Below, piece by piece: positions 16,375 through 25,237 of a DNA stretch of 64,000 nt; position 1 is the first letter of the stretch; every line of letters starts with the position of its first letter. The stretch comes from an uncultured Pseudodesulfovibrio sp. (GTDB lineage Bacteria; Desulfobacterota; Desulfovibrionia; Desulfovibrionales; Desulfovibrionaceae). A program made the translations under genes and the position numbers. The stretch covers positions 692,001 through 756,000 of the forward strand of contig NZ_OY761823.1 of the NCBI RefSeq assembly GCF_963664965.1, in the 5' to 3' direction. A model generated the notes under the pieces. The model worked only from the letters and a program-made list of their open reading frames with translations. It was not told the origin of the DNA and made no database searches.

Positions 16375-18984
16375 ATGCGTTTTCTCCTTGCAACTCTTTT
16401 TTCCTTTTTCTTTCTGCCCCCATCGATTTCTCGGGGGGCTTCGCTGCCGTCGTTTGTTGCCGAAAACCAGACGTGTATTCTGTTGGGGGGAGTGGTTTCC
16501 TTTTTCGTGATTTTGACCGCGTTGTTTTTGGTGCGCTCGTACCGGGACCGGGCTGCGATGGCAAAGCGGATGCTGGAAAACGAAAAGCGATACCTGAAGT
16601 TTCTTGAAACCGCATCCGATGCGGTTTTTCTGCTGGATGCCCGGGGATATGTGCTTCACGCCAATGAGGCCGGCGTCTGTCTTACCGGATACGACCAGAG
16701 GGAACTTACGGGCCTTCATGTCATTGAAAATCTGACTCCGCCGGATCTCAGGGAAACGGCAAGAACGGATTTTCAGCAGATGTCGACGATCGGTTTTTTT
16801 AGCGGAGAGCGCAGGATGCTGCAAAAAAACGGTGAAATGCTGCATATGCTTGTCGACTGTGTCTCTCTTGATGACGGCACTATTATCGTTTTTTGCAAGG
16901 ACCAGACGGACATCAGAGGCGCACATGAAGCGCTCAGAAAAAGCGAGGAGCTGTTCAGGGGGCTTCTGGAGCGGGCGGGCGACGCCATATTTGTGGCGTA
17001 CGAAGACGGTTCGTTTCAGTTCGTCAATGACGCCGCGTGTGACAGTCTCGGCTATTCCCGCGATGAATTGATGCAGCTCAAAATTGCGGACGTCGATCCT
17101 TTGTTCACTGAGCTCAAGGACCCGGAAAAGTTGTGGACCCGGTCTTCGATCATGTTTGAATCCCTGCATAGGCGCAAGGATGGTTCCCTTTTTCCCGTGG
17201 AAGTGAAGGGCGGCAAAATCCGGCTGGGCAGTGAGAACGTCGTTCTCGGTATGGCTCGTGATATTTCTGACCGTCAGGAAAGGGATCGGCAGATACAGCG
17301 TGAAGCCCGGATCAATCTTGCACAGGTGGAGATCGTTCGCGCCCTGACCGCCCCGGACGCGACCATTCAGAAAATCGCCAGTGTCGTTTATGACTGGGCC
17401 ATGCGTATTATCGGCAGCAAATATGCGTATATCGGCTCACTTGATGAATCCGGGAGTTCCATGACGACGTACAAGATGGACGCCATGATGGAAGCCGGGT
17501 GCAGGATAGACTCGCCAGAGAGTATTGTCTTTGAAAAGCGGAATGGCCAGTTTCCCTCCCTGTGGGGATACAGCCTCAACATGGGAAGGCCATTCTATAC
17601 CAACGACGTCGCCAATCATCCGCTGTCCGAGGGGATTCCCGAAGGGCATGTGGAAGTGAAGCAGTTTCTGACTGCCCCGTGCCTTTATGAAGGCCAGCTA
17701 GTCGGGCAGATTTCCGTTGCCAACCCCGGTCGCGATTTTACGGATGATGATCTGGAACTTCTGGAAACGCTGGCAGGCCTTTTTGCCTTGGGTATTTACC
17801 GCAAGCGGGCGGAGGAGACTCTTATCGCTGCCAAGGAGACTGCCGAAGCCGCCAGCCGGTCCAAGAGTGAGTTCCTCGCCAATGTGAGCCATGAACTCCG
17901 TACCCCGCTGAATGGAATCTTCGGCATGCTTGAACTGGTAGGCGACACCCCGCTGACGCAGGACCAGTCCGAATGCATCGAAACGGCCAAGGTTTCGGGC
18001 CGGAACCTGCTACAGGTCATCAATGACGTGCTTGATATTTCCAAGGTCGAGGCGGGCAAGATCGAGCTGGAGAGAAAGGTTTTCTCGCCCCGTGCCCTGT
18101 TTGATTCCGTGGCGCTGCTTTTCACGGTACAGGCCGGAAGCAAGGGGCTTGCGATATTCTGGGACATTGATGATTCGGTGGGCAGCGAATACATCGGCGA
18201 TCAGGGACGTATCCGCCAGATACTGTTCAATCTCGTTGGCAATTCCATAAAATTCACGCATGTCGGGAAAATCTCCGTCACGTGTTCGTCCCTTGCTTCA
18301 CCCGGTCAGGGACAGGAACTGCTGCTGTTCATGGTGACGGATACCGGCATCGGCATACCCGAAGACAAGATTGACGCCGTATTCAGGGCCTTTGAACAGG
18401 TGGACGGTTCCTATACCCGAGGTTATCAGGGTACGGGGCTGGGGCTTGGTATCGTGAAGCGGTTCGTGGACCTGATGGGCGGCACCATCACGGTGGACAG
18501 CCTGAAGGGCGTGGGAACGACCATCGCCTTCACTGTCAGGGTCGAGCGGGTTCTGGAAGCCGTCAGGGAAGAAGAGGAACCTGTTGCCGCTCCGCTGCCT
18601 GTTGCCGGGTTATACCTGTTGCTGGCCGAAGATGACCGCATCAACAGGCTGGCCGCGTCGCGGCTTCTCGAGAAGCGGGGGCATATGGTGGACACAGTGG
18701 AAAACGGCCTTGAGGCGGTGCAGGCCTTCAGGGATAACGAGTATGACTGCATTCTCATGGACATCCAGATGCCGGGTATGAATGGAATGGAAGCGACCAG
18801 GGTGATCCGCGAGTCCGAGGAGGTCGACGGGAAGAGCCGTATTCCCATCATCGCACTCACTGCCCATGCAATGAAAGGGGACCGGGAAACCTTTCTGGCA
18901 GCGGGGATGGACGGCTACCTGTCAAAACCGCTTGATACCGATGCGCTGGACCAGATGTTTTTCGACATCCTGCAACACGGCTAG
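16375..18984 (+). CDS. Hybrid sensor histidine kinase (PAS-PAS-GAF-HisKA-HATPase-REC)
   Basis: The 869-residue membrane protein begins with a hydrophobic segment/signal and a second helix near 32-55. Two PAS domains (about 70-180 and 190-305) and a GAF domain (about 325-475) follow. The dimerisation domain has SHELRTPLNG with phospho-acceptor His506. The ATPase domain shows N-box NLVGNSIKF, DTGIGIP and GTGLGLGI. The C-terminal receiver has LMDIQMPG with Asp796. It senses an unknown cue and phosphorylates its own receiver; no output protein is adjacent. ATG 16375 is 7 bp after GAGG; an in-frame GTG at 16369 is the alternative. It overlaps the convergent DUF1992 gene by 4 bp. Confidence 0.9.
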   Translation: MRFLLATLFSFFFLPPSISRGASLPSFVAENQTCILLGGVVSFFVILTALFLVRSYRDRAAMAKRMLENEKRYLKFLETASDAVFLLDARGYVLHANEAGVCLTGYDQRELTGLHVIENLTPPDLRETARTDFQQMSTIGFFSGERRMLQKNGEMLHMLVDCVSLDDGTIIVFCKDQTDIRGAHEALRKSEELFRGLLERAGDAIFVAYEDGSFQFVNDAACDSLGYSRDELMQLKIADVDPLFTELKDPEKLWTRSSIMFESLHRRKDGSLFPVEVKGGKIRLGSENVVLGMARDISDRQERDRQIQREARINLAQVEIVRALTAPDATIQKIASVVYDWAMRIIGSKYAYIGSLDESGSSMTTYKMDAMMEAGCRIDSPESIVFEKRNGQFPSLWGYSLNMGRPFYTNDVANHPLSEGIPEGHVEVKQFLTAPCLYEGQLVGQISVANPGRDFTDDDLELLETLAGLFALGIYRKRAEETLIAAKETAEAASRSKSEFLANVSHELRTPLNGIFGMLELVGDTPLTQDQSECIETAKVSGRNLLQVINDVLDISKVEAGKIELERKVFSPRALFDSVALLFTVQAGSKGLAIFWDIDDSVGSEYIGDQGRIRQILFNLVGNSIKFTHVGKISVTCSSLASPGQGQELLLFMVTDTGIGIPEDKIDAVFRAFEQVDGSYTRGYQGTGLGLGIVKRFVDLMGGTITVDSLKGVGTTIAFTVRVERVLEAVREEEEPVAAPLPVAGLYLLLAEDDRINRLAASRLLEKRGHMVDTVENGLEAVQAFRDNEYDCILMDIQMPGMNGMEATRVIRESEEVDGKSRIPIIALTAHAMKGDRETFLAAGMDGYLSKPLDTDALDQMFFDILQHG

Positions 18985-19388
18985 TCCTGTTCCGTCTCCT
19001 GTCCGAAACGCTTTTCTGCAAGACGCACCTTTTCGACTATCCGACGATAATATTCATCCGAGTCGTCAAGATTGACCGGACGGCCCCGCCGTTCATTCAT
19101 CTGCATTATCATGACATTGAGTTTCTGCATCTGGCGGTAGCGTTCGCCCTCGTCCTTCATGTGCGCGAGCAGGTCGATAGTGCGGGTGATTTCCTTTTCT
19201 TCTGCTATCTCAGCCGGGACATAGCCGGAATTCTTGAGCATTCGATAGGCCAGTCGCAGTTCCGGCGGCAGGTTCTCGGCTTCGTCCGGGGGCAGCGGCT
19301 TGCCCGCCCCTTCGAGATTTTCGAACTTGCCTTCCTTGATGGCCCTTTTTATGCGGTCCTCGGACACTATCTGCGAAAACGTCTTCAT
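18981..19388 (-). CDS. DUF1992 (DnaJC28-like conserved domain) protein
   Basis: The 135-residue protein has the DUF1992 signature near its N-terminus: IVSEDRIKRAIKEGKFENLEGAGKPLP, then LPPELRLAYRMLKNSGYVPAEIAEEKEI. This family is widespread and of unknown role; the eukaryotic relative is DNAJC28, but no J domain is present here. The start ATG 19388 has GAGGAG about 10 bp upstream. The gene is cytoplasmic by sequence (no signal or membrane segment). Its stop overlaps the end of the convergent kinase gene. Confidence 0.88.
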   Translation of the reverse strand: MKTFSQIVSEDRIKRAIKEGKFENLEGAGKPLPPDEAENLPPELRLAYRMLKNSGYVPAEIAEEKEITRTIDLLAHMKDEGERYRQMQKLNVMIMQMNERRGRPVNLDDSDEYYRRIVEKVRLAEKRFGQETEQD

Positions 19389-19746
19389 GCCGACATTCTC
19401 CTCTTCTCCAAACCGCTTGTCAAAGGAATACGGCTCACGGTATCACTTCGGCATGCCCACCGATACCGCCATGCAGATACTGAGCGCCTACAAGCGCAAA
19501 CAGAAGCAGAATCCCGTTGCCGACAGGGCGACGCTTTTCAAGTACATCCTCTGGGATCGTTTCAGCGGAAAGATGATTTCCGATAGCGAACTCAACGCTG
19601 TTGCCGCGAAATCAGCCAGCCTGAGCGAGTTGGCCTATGCCGTGCTTGTCCGTGAGAAACCGGCCATGGCAGAAGGCGTCCTCGCCCAGAGTGCAAAGGA
19701 CGCCATCCGTCGGTATTTCACCATGAATTATCCTGACGGCCTGTAG
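19387..19746 (+). CDS. Small protein of unknown function
   Basis: I do not recognise this ~120-residue protein. Its body looks genuinely coding (KEYGSRYHFGMPTDTAMQ, then ILSAYKRKQKQNPVADRATLFKYILWDRF). The C-terminal half is helical and basic, and it has no signal peptide, membrane segment or metal motif. The start is uncertain: ATG 19387 overlaps the start codon of the divergent DUF1992 gene by two bases and lacks a ribosome site. ATG 19453 (98 residues) is an alternative, also without a clear site. It ends 4 bp before the convergent Ser/Thr-kinase gene. Confidence 0.5.
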   Translation: MPTFSSSPNRLSKEYGSRYHFGMPTDTAMQILSAYKRKQKQNPVADRATLFKYILWDRFSGKMISDSELNAVAAKSASLSELAYAVLVREKPAMAEGVLAQSAKDAIRRYFTMNYPDGL

Positions 19747-19750
19747 ATTA

Positions 19751-21115
19751 TCAGCCGCAGACAGCCCGTGCGAAGAATCGGCATGTCCGGTCCTGCCACC
19801 AGACAAATCCCAGCTCCGCATCAGCGTACCACGCAGCGGTAAAGGCCTTGGTGTCGCAGCTCCAGAGACGGGCCTTGCGCGGGTCGAACACCGGCTGCTG
19901 GCAGAAATCCCCCGGTTCGGTCCTGCCCGTGAACAGCGTGGTCAGTTCATCTATGGTCGGCAGTCGCCAGTCCGTGCGTCCGCCGTATCGGTTCCGGTTG
20001 AGTCGGGCCACATGGGCGTGCGCCCGGTCCCATGTCAACGGATACCGTGATCCGAACTTTTCCCATGTCAGGCCGTTGGCGTCATACGACACGGTGCCGT
20101 TGCCGGTGTCCGTGAACGTGCCTGCCCCGTATTCCGTGGGCCGCCACAATTCGTCCAGCCCGAAGGCTTTTCGCGCTTTTTTGGTGTCTGTCTTGATGGG
20201 AGCGGAGCGTGGTGACCAGTCCGCGTCATGCCGGACCGGTTCGAAAAGCAGGTCCGCGCCGGAGCATTCCGCGTCCTTTTGGTCATTCCATGCGGTCTCC
20301 AGTTCATCGAGTGCGGCGGCCATTTTCATGGCGTCGTCAAAGCGTTGCGCGGGATCGCGTGAAAGCGCCTTGTGGAACAGCTCGTCCCATTCGCAGCCGA
20401 GGTCCGGGTGCTTCTCGCATATGGAGGGAGCATCGGTCAGATCTTCCGGCGGCAGGGTGCCGGTCAGCATGCGGTACAGCGTGACGCCCACGGAAAAGAT
20501 ATCTGACCGGGCATCCGCTGATTCCGGGTCTGCCTCCTGTTCCGGAGCGGTGTAATACGGTGACCCGACGACCATGCCCTTGTGGCCCTGCGTGCGTTCG
20601 CCGCGCAGTTTGCTCAGGCCGAAATCGATGAGCTTGACCATGCCCGGTCCGCCTTCGTCCTCGGCCAGCATCACGTTGAAGGGTTTCACGTCCCGGTGCA
20701 CGATTCCTTCGTAATGCAGCCGGTCCAGCCCGAACAGCATCTCCCGTGCAATATGTATCGAGGTCTCGACTCCCAGCCTGCGGGACGGTTTTTCCACTTC
20801 ATAGGTCTCACCCATGAGCACGCCGAGGTTGCCGCAGAAATACTCCATGGTGAAATGGACGGGCACGCCGTCTGCGCCGTCATGAACGTCCAGAATCGAC
20901 GCGATATTGCCATGGCTGATGCTCGCCATCATAGAGGCTTCCTTGAGAAACATCTCGGTCAGTTTCTCGGTGCCCATGAGGTCTTCCATGATCTCGGCGG
21001 GACGCAGCACCTTCAGCGCCACGATCCGTTCGGTCACCGGCATCTCAGCCTTGTATACCGCTCCCATGCCGCCCCGGCCGAGCAGGCCGCGTATCGTATA
21101 ACGTCCGATTTTCAT
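19751..21115 (-). CDS. Ser/Thr protein kinase with C-terminal DUF1566 domain
   Basis: The 454-residue protein starts with a Hanks-type kinase domain. It has the P-loop LLGRGGMGAVYKAE, the ATP-anchoring Lys35 in ALKVL, HRDVKPFNVM, DFGLSKL and GSPYYTAPEQ. After a linker (~residue 300) comes a DUF1566-type region with TGNGTVSYDANGLTWE and TDWRLPTIDELTTLF. DUF1566 is common in exported or surface proteins of unknown function. I see no transmembrane segment between the two, so the whole protein is probably cytoplasmic. ATG 21115 matches the natural kinase start; the longer reading adds eight residues. It lies downstream of the response regulator in the same direction, separated by a hairpin. Confidence 0.85.
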   Translation of the reverse strand: MKIGRYTIRGLLGRGGMGAVYKAEMPVTERIVALKVLRPAEIMEDLMGTEKLTEMFLKEASMMASISHGNIASILDVHDGADGVPVHFTMEYFCGNLGVLMGETYEVEKPSRRLGVETSIHIAREMLFGLDRLHYEGIVHRDVKPFNVMLAEDEGGPGMVKLIDFGLSKLRGERTQGHKGMVVGSPYYTAPEQEADPESADARSDIFSVGVTLYRMLTGTLPPEDLTDAPSICEKHPDLGCEWDELFHKALSRDPAQRFDDAMKMAAALDELETAWNDQKDAECSGADLLFEPVRHDADWSPRSAPIKTDTKKARKAFGLDELWRPTEYGAGTFTDTGNGTVSYDANGLTWEKFGSRYPLTWDRAHAHVARLNRNRYGGRTDWRLPTIDELTTLFTGRTEPGDFCQQPVFDPRKARLWSCDTKAFTAAWYADAELGFVWWQDRTCRFFARAVCG

Positions 21116-21177
21116 GTGATGGTGATACCCCAAAGCCAATGGTTTTGGAATGGGGGAAAGTCTTGAGGGAAGCGCGA

Positions 21178-21202
21178 GGAAGGAACGGTTGCCGTTCCTT
21201 CC
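21178..21202 (-). terminator. Strong hairpin between the response regulator and the Ser/Thr kinase
   Basis: GGAAGGAACGG (21178-21188) pairs perfectly with CCGTTCCTTCC (21192-21202), an 11-bp stem with a 3-base loop. There is no T-run on either strand, so it may be a weak terminator or an RNA stability element. Confidence 0.45.
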
Positions 21203-21286
21203 AGTCTTCGTCAGGGAGCAGGAGTGGCTCAGGACCGCATGACAATGCGTGCGGTCATTTCCCGAAGGGGGACTTCGAAAAAAAAC

Positions 21287-21658
21287 TTACGCCACGTCGA
21301 GTGCGGTCTTGACTGTCTCGACGAGTTTTCGGGTGTCGATGGGCTTGGTAAAGGTTTCCACCACATCGAAGACCTTGGCGAGTTCAACAATGGCTTCGGG
21401 ATTGAAGGCTTCGCCGCCGGAGATGGCGATGAACTTGTGGGACTGGTCGGACTTGATGAGTTCGCCCATGACCTGCAAGCCGCCTTTCTTGGGCAGGAAA
21501 ATGTCAATGATGCTGAGGTCGATATCCCTGTCCTTGCACATGCGGATGGCTTCTTCTCCATCGGCGGCTTCGACAACTTCGAAACCCTCGGCTTCCAGTA
21601 CGGATTTGATGAGTTCCCGGATCATGGGGGCGTCGTCAACGACAAGTATTGTTTTCAT
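21287..21658 (-). CDS. Single-domain response regulator
   Basis: This 123-residue stand-alone receiver has the acidic pair in LVVDDAP, phospho-acceptor Asp in LSIIDIFLPKKGG, the conserved Ser in AISGGE and the Lys in TKPID. There is no output domain. It begins 24 bp after the 808-residue hybrid kinase that carries its own receiver and Hpt, and it is the obvious phosphorylation partner through that Hpt. Such lone receivers act by protein-protein contact. Start ATG 21658, preceded by AGGAGCGGG. Confidence 0.93.
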   Translation of the reverse strand: MKTILVVDDAPMIRELIKSVLEAEGFEVVEAADGEEAIRMCKDRDIDLSIIDIFLPKKGGLQVMGELIKSDQSHKFIAISGGEAFNPEAIVELAKVFDVVETFTKPIDTRKLVETVKTALDVA

Positions 21659-21682
21659 TATCCCGCTCCTTGGGTAGCTTTT

Positions 21683-24109
21683 TTACTGGGAAGGATGGGC
21701 GTCCTTCCGAATGAAGTCTAACGCGAATTTCACTTCGGATTCAAGGGATTCGAATTCTTTTTCTGCCGAAGGCTCGTCTTTTTGCTTGCAGAAGAATTCG
21801 AGTTGCTCGGCCTGTGAACCGGCACGCTGCGCTCCCACGGTGCGTGAGGAGCCTTTGATGGAGTGGGCGAGCCGCTTGGCGTTTTCCCAGTCCTTCTTGT
21901 TGATATATGTACTCAATTCTTCCAGTTCATTGGGAACATCCCGCAGGAATATCTCATCCATGCGGGTCAGCAGATCTTCTCTGCCGCCCAGCATGTCGAG
22001 CGCGGTCTTGCGGTCGAATGCTTCCTCGGCAGCGTGGGGAGCCACGGATTCTGCCGGGGCGTTTTCCATCTGCGCGGGACGTCCTTCCACGGCGGCGGCA
22101 ATGGTCGTGTAGAATTCCGTCATCTTGATGGGCTTGGCAATGTAGTCGTTCATGCCCGCCTCAAGAAAGCGCTCCTTGTCGCCCTTGAGCGCGTGGGCAG
22201 TCAGGGCCACGATGGGAATGGACGGATCAAGCGCGCCTGAATTGGGATCGCGGATGGCGCGGGTTGCCGTGACGCCATCCATCATTGGCATCTGCACATC
22301 CATGAGCACGACGTCGAAAGTGTCCTGTTTGACGGCCTCAAGGGCAAGGGCTCCGTTTCCCACCGTGGTGACGCTGTGCCCGTGTTCGCTCAGGAGGGTC
22401 ATGGCGAGTTCCTGATTGAGCAGGTTGTCGTCGGCGAGCAGCACCTTGAGCTTCGGCAGCGAGGCAATGTTTTCCTCAAAATCCTCACTGACGTCTTTGG
22501 GGATGAGGGCGGGGTCGCCGATTTCGAAGCGCCCGGTAAAGGAGAAGGTGCTGCCTTTGCCTTCCGCGCTCTTGATGTGGAGGCGGCCGTCCATGAGTTC
22601 GACCAGCAGCTTGCAGATGGCGAGGCCGAGGCCCGTTCCGCCGTGCTTGCGCGTGACGGAATCGTCAGCCTGGAGAAAGGATTCGAAGATCGCCTTTTGC
22701 TTGTCCGGGGGAATGCCGATGCCGGTGTCGGTAACGGAAAATTCCAGAACGACCTCGTCCTTGCCGCGTTCTCTGACCGGGTTCGCGGCCATGGTGACAC
22801 GTATGTCAACTCCGCCGTGTTCGGTGAACTTGACGGCATTGGACACGAGGTTGATGAGTACCTGCTTGAGGCGTGACGGATCGCCCACCAACACTTCCGG
22901 TACGTCTTCATCGACATGGGCAGTCAGCATCAGGCTTTTTTCCGCTGTCTGGACCCGGTGAATATCCAGTGACGACTCCAGAAGTCTTCTGACATCGAAA
23001 TGAATTTTTTCCAGCGTCAGTTTCCGTGCTTCGATTTTGGAAAAGTCGAGGATGTCGTTGATGACGCTCAGAAGCGAGTTGCCCGCTTCCATGACCCGTT
23101 TGAGGTAGTCGTTCTTTTTCTTGCTGTCCCGGACACGGTGCGCCAGTTCGGCCATGCCCAGCACGGCATTGAGCGGCGTGCGGATTTCATGGCTCATGTT
23201 GGCGAGGAAAGCGGATTTTGCACGGGTGGCGGCATCGGCTTTTTTCATGGCGCTGATCAGCCGTATGGATTTGCTGGTCAGCTTGTCATTGGCTTTTTCA
23301 AGGTCTTCGGTGCGCTGCCTGACGCGGTCTTCCAGCTTGTCGTGTGCGTGCTGCAATGCATCTTCGGCCCGCTTTCTGGCCGTGATGTCGATTCCGAGCA
23401 CCATGATCATGCGTTCGCCCGCAGAGTCGGTCATGGGACTGCATTGCAGGTGAAAGGTGCGCCCCTGCGAATCGGTCCAGTCCCATTCCACGGCGCGGTC
23501 CTCTTTCATGGCGAGCATGGGAGGGCAGCTCTTGCAGTATCCGTCGGAGCATTGGAGCGCTGTCTTGCAGTCCTTGCCTTTGGGGCTGCCGAAATATTTA
23601 CGGAAGTACCGGTTGGCGTAGCGGATGGTCCTGTCGGGATAGAGGTGGTAGACGATACCGGGCAGGGATTCCATGAAAAATATCTGCCGTTGCTGCTCCC
23701 GGCGCAACCCTTCGTCGGTTCGTCTGAGGTCGGTAAGATCAAGCGTGTTGACGGCGAGTCGGGCCACATCTCCCCACGGGTTCGTGATCGGTACGATGGA
23801 ATGGACCAGTGACCGTCCCTTGACTTCCTCTTCGAATTTGACGGGTTTTACGTCACGGATAACCTCTTCCATCTTGGAGCGGCGGATGTCGGCGGTGTTT
23901 TCCGGCAGCAATTCATAGATGTTGGTCTGTTCCAGTTCGGTCGCCAGCTCCATGCCGAACTGTTTTGCCGCGGCGTCGTTGGCTGCCAGCACGTAACCGC
24001 TCACATCCATGACAAAAGCGGATTCCACGGAGGCTTCGAGAAGCGCGCGCGAGGTTGCGTCGAGTGACACGTATGTTGTAGGTCGAGCTGGTTTTTTATT
24101 CAGGGACAT
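21683..24109 (-). CDS. Hybrid sensor kinase with PAS, receiver and Hpt domains
   Basis: This 808-residue, apparently soluble kinase has PAS domains at about 18-130 and 150-270. The second contains the Cys-rich stretch CKTALQCSDGYCKSCPPM, a possible metal or redox site. A short coiled coil leads to MSHEIRTPLNA (His307). The ATPase domain has NLVSNAVKF and DTGIGIP, the receiver has LMDVQMPMMDG, and the Hpt domain has LAHSIKGSS (His749). It can run a complete phosphorelay to the response regulator 24 bp downstream. The PAS cysteines suggest sensing of redox or metal, which is inference. Confidence 0.9.
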   Translation of the reverse strand: MSLNKKPARPTTYVSLDATSRALLEASVESAFVMDVSGYVLAANDAAAKQFGMELATELEQTNIYELLPENTADIRRSKMEEVIRDVKPVKFEEEVKGRSLVHSIVPITNPWGDVARLAVNTLDLTDLRRTDEGLRREQQRQIFFMESLPGIVYHLYPDRTIRYANRYFRKYFGSPKGKDCKTALQCSDGYCKSCPPMLAMKEDRAVEWDWTDSQGRTFHLQCSPMTDSAGERMIMVLGIDITARKRAEDALQHAHDKLEDRVRQRTEDLEKANDKLTSKSIRLISAMKKADAATRAKSAFLANMSHEIRTPLNAVLGMAELAHRVRDSKKKNDYLKRVMEAGNSLLSVINDILDFSKIEARKLTLEKIHFDVRRLLESSLDIHRVQTAEKSLMLTAHVDEDVPEVLVGDPSRLKQVLINLVSNAVKFTEHGGVDIRVTMAANPVRERGKDEVVLEFSVTDTGIGIPPDKQKAIFESFLQADDSVTRKHGGTGLGLAICKLLVELMDGRLHIKSAEGKGSTFSFTGRFEIGDPALIPKDVSEDFEENIASLPKLKVLLADDNLLNQELAMTLLSEHGHSVTTVGNGALALEAVKQDTFDVVLMDVQMPMMDGVTATRAIRDPNSGALDPSIPIVALTAHALKGDKERFLEAGMNDYIAKPIKMTEFYTTIAAAVEGRPAQMENAPAESVAPHAAEEAFDRKTALDMLGGREDLLTRMDEIFLRDVPNELEELSTYINKKDWENAKRLAHSIKGSSRTVGAQRAGSQAEQLEFFCKQKDEPSAEKEFESLESEVKFALDFIRKDAHPSQ

Positions 24110-24161
24110 GGTGTTTCCGTTGAACCTTTTTCACTTCAAGAATGATTCCCACCGTATACGA

Positions 24162-24190
24162 ACTGTATGAAACCGGCGGGAATAGGTCAA
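24162..24190 (-). promoter_or_regulatory. Candidate sigma-70 promoter of the hybrid kinase-regulator operon
   Basis: On the minus strand TTGACC (plus 24185-24190) and TACAGT (plus 24162-24167) are separated by 17 bp. Transcription would begin ~45 bases before the ATG at 24109. Confidence 0.5.
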
Positions 24191-24287
24191 TTGAATTGTC
24201 GGAAAACGGAAAGAGTCTGGTCTTGCCGGTGTTTTTTCGTGCGTGCTTCATGGTTTCAAATCAGGGCGGGGGATGGTACTGAGCGGC

Positions 24288-25157
24288 ATGGACCATCAGG
24301 GAATGATCATACGTCCGCCCAGTGAGGCCGGAAGCATCCTGTTGCAGGTGACCCTCGGGTGCTCACACGGGAAGTGTGCCTTTTGCGGTGCATATCAGGA
24401 CAAGCGTTTCGGAATTAAGGATCGCGAAACCGTGGCCCGTGACATTGCTTTTGCCGCGGCCCACTGCCGCAGCCAACGCCGGGTTTTTCTTTGTGACGGT
24501 GACGCAATGATCCTGCCCATGCCGCGCCTGCTTGAAATTCTCGAAGACATCCGGCGCGAACTGCCGTGGGTCACACGCGTCGGCACATATGCCAGCGCCA
24601 AGAGCCTACGCATGAAGTCCGACGACGAATTGCGCCAGCTCCGCGAAGCTGGCATCGGCATCGTCTACATGGGGCTGGAGTCCGGTGATGACGCCATCCT
24701 GAAGTCCATGAACAAGAACGGCGACAGTGCCGATATCATCGAACAGGGGCGTCGCGCCCGACGTGCCGGGTTCAAGCTCAACGTCACGGTCATCAACGGT
24801 CTTGGCGGTGTGGAACATTCCATGCGCCATGCCCGTGAAACCGCCCGTGCCCTTTCGGAAATGGACCCGGATCAGATCGGCGCGCTCAGTCTCATGCTTG
24901 TTCCCGGAACCCCGCTGCATGATCTGTGGGAGCGGGGTGCATTCGTTCTGCCCGATGCACAGGGCATGCTTGCTGAAATTCGGGAGATGCTCGCCGGACT
25001 GCACCTGACACGCGGTCTTTTTCTCGCCAACCACGCTTCCAATTACCTGCCGATCAAGGTCCGGCTTCCTTCGGGAAAGCAGGCCGCACTGGCCGAACTC
25101 GATGCGGCTCTCGACGGCGCGCGTGCGTTGAAATCGGAGTCGTCGCGACGGTTGTAG
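24288..25157 (+). CDS. Radical SAM protein with CX4CX2C cluster motif
   Basis: The 289-residue protein has a radical SAM core with LQVTLGCSHGKCAFCGAY near its start. The three cysteines are spaced C-x4-C-x2-C rather than the common C-x3-C-x2-C, a spacing I associate with a distinct Elp3-like subgroup. GLESGDD and INGLGG are the strand motifs that contact SAM. No extra cluster domain or cobalamin-binding domain is visible. The reaction is unknown. The start is uncertain between ATG 24273, 24288 and 24303; 24288 has a G-rich stretch upstream. It is divergent from the hybrid kinase. Confidence 0.8.
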   Translation: MDHQGMIIRPPSEAGSILLQVTLGCSHGKCAFCGAYQDKRFGIKDRETVARDIAFAAAHCRSQRRVFLCDGDAMILPMPRLLEILEDIRRELPWVTRVGTYASAKSLRMKSDDELRQLREAGIGIVYMGLESGDDAILKSMNKNGDSADIIEQGRRARRAGFKLNVTVINGLGGVEHSMRHARETARALSEMDPDQIGALSLMLVPGTPLHDLWERGAFVLPDAQGMLAEIREMLAGLHLTRGLFLANHASNYLPIKVRLPSGKQAALAELDAALDGARALKSESSRRL

Positions 25158-25180
25158 CTAGAGTGATGTTTTTTAAAAAG

Positions 25181-25208
25181 GCATGAGCGACCGGCTTTCG
25201 CCTTTCGT
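25181..25208 (-). terminator. Possible terminator after the amidase gene
   Basis: On the minus strand AAAGGC and GCCTTT flank a 17-base loop and are followed by TTAAAAAA. Weak stem, modest support. Confidence 0.35.
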
Positions 25209-25237
25209 CTCTTTTCTGAAAAGGGGCCGCAGCCTCA

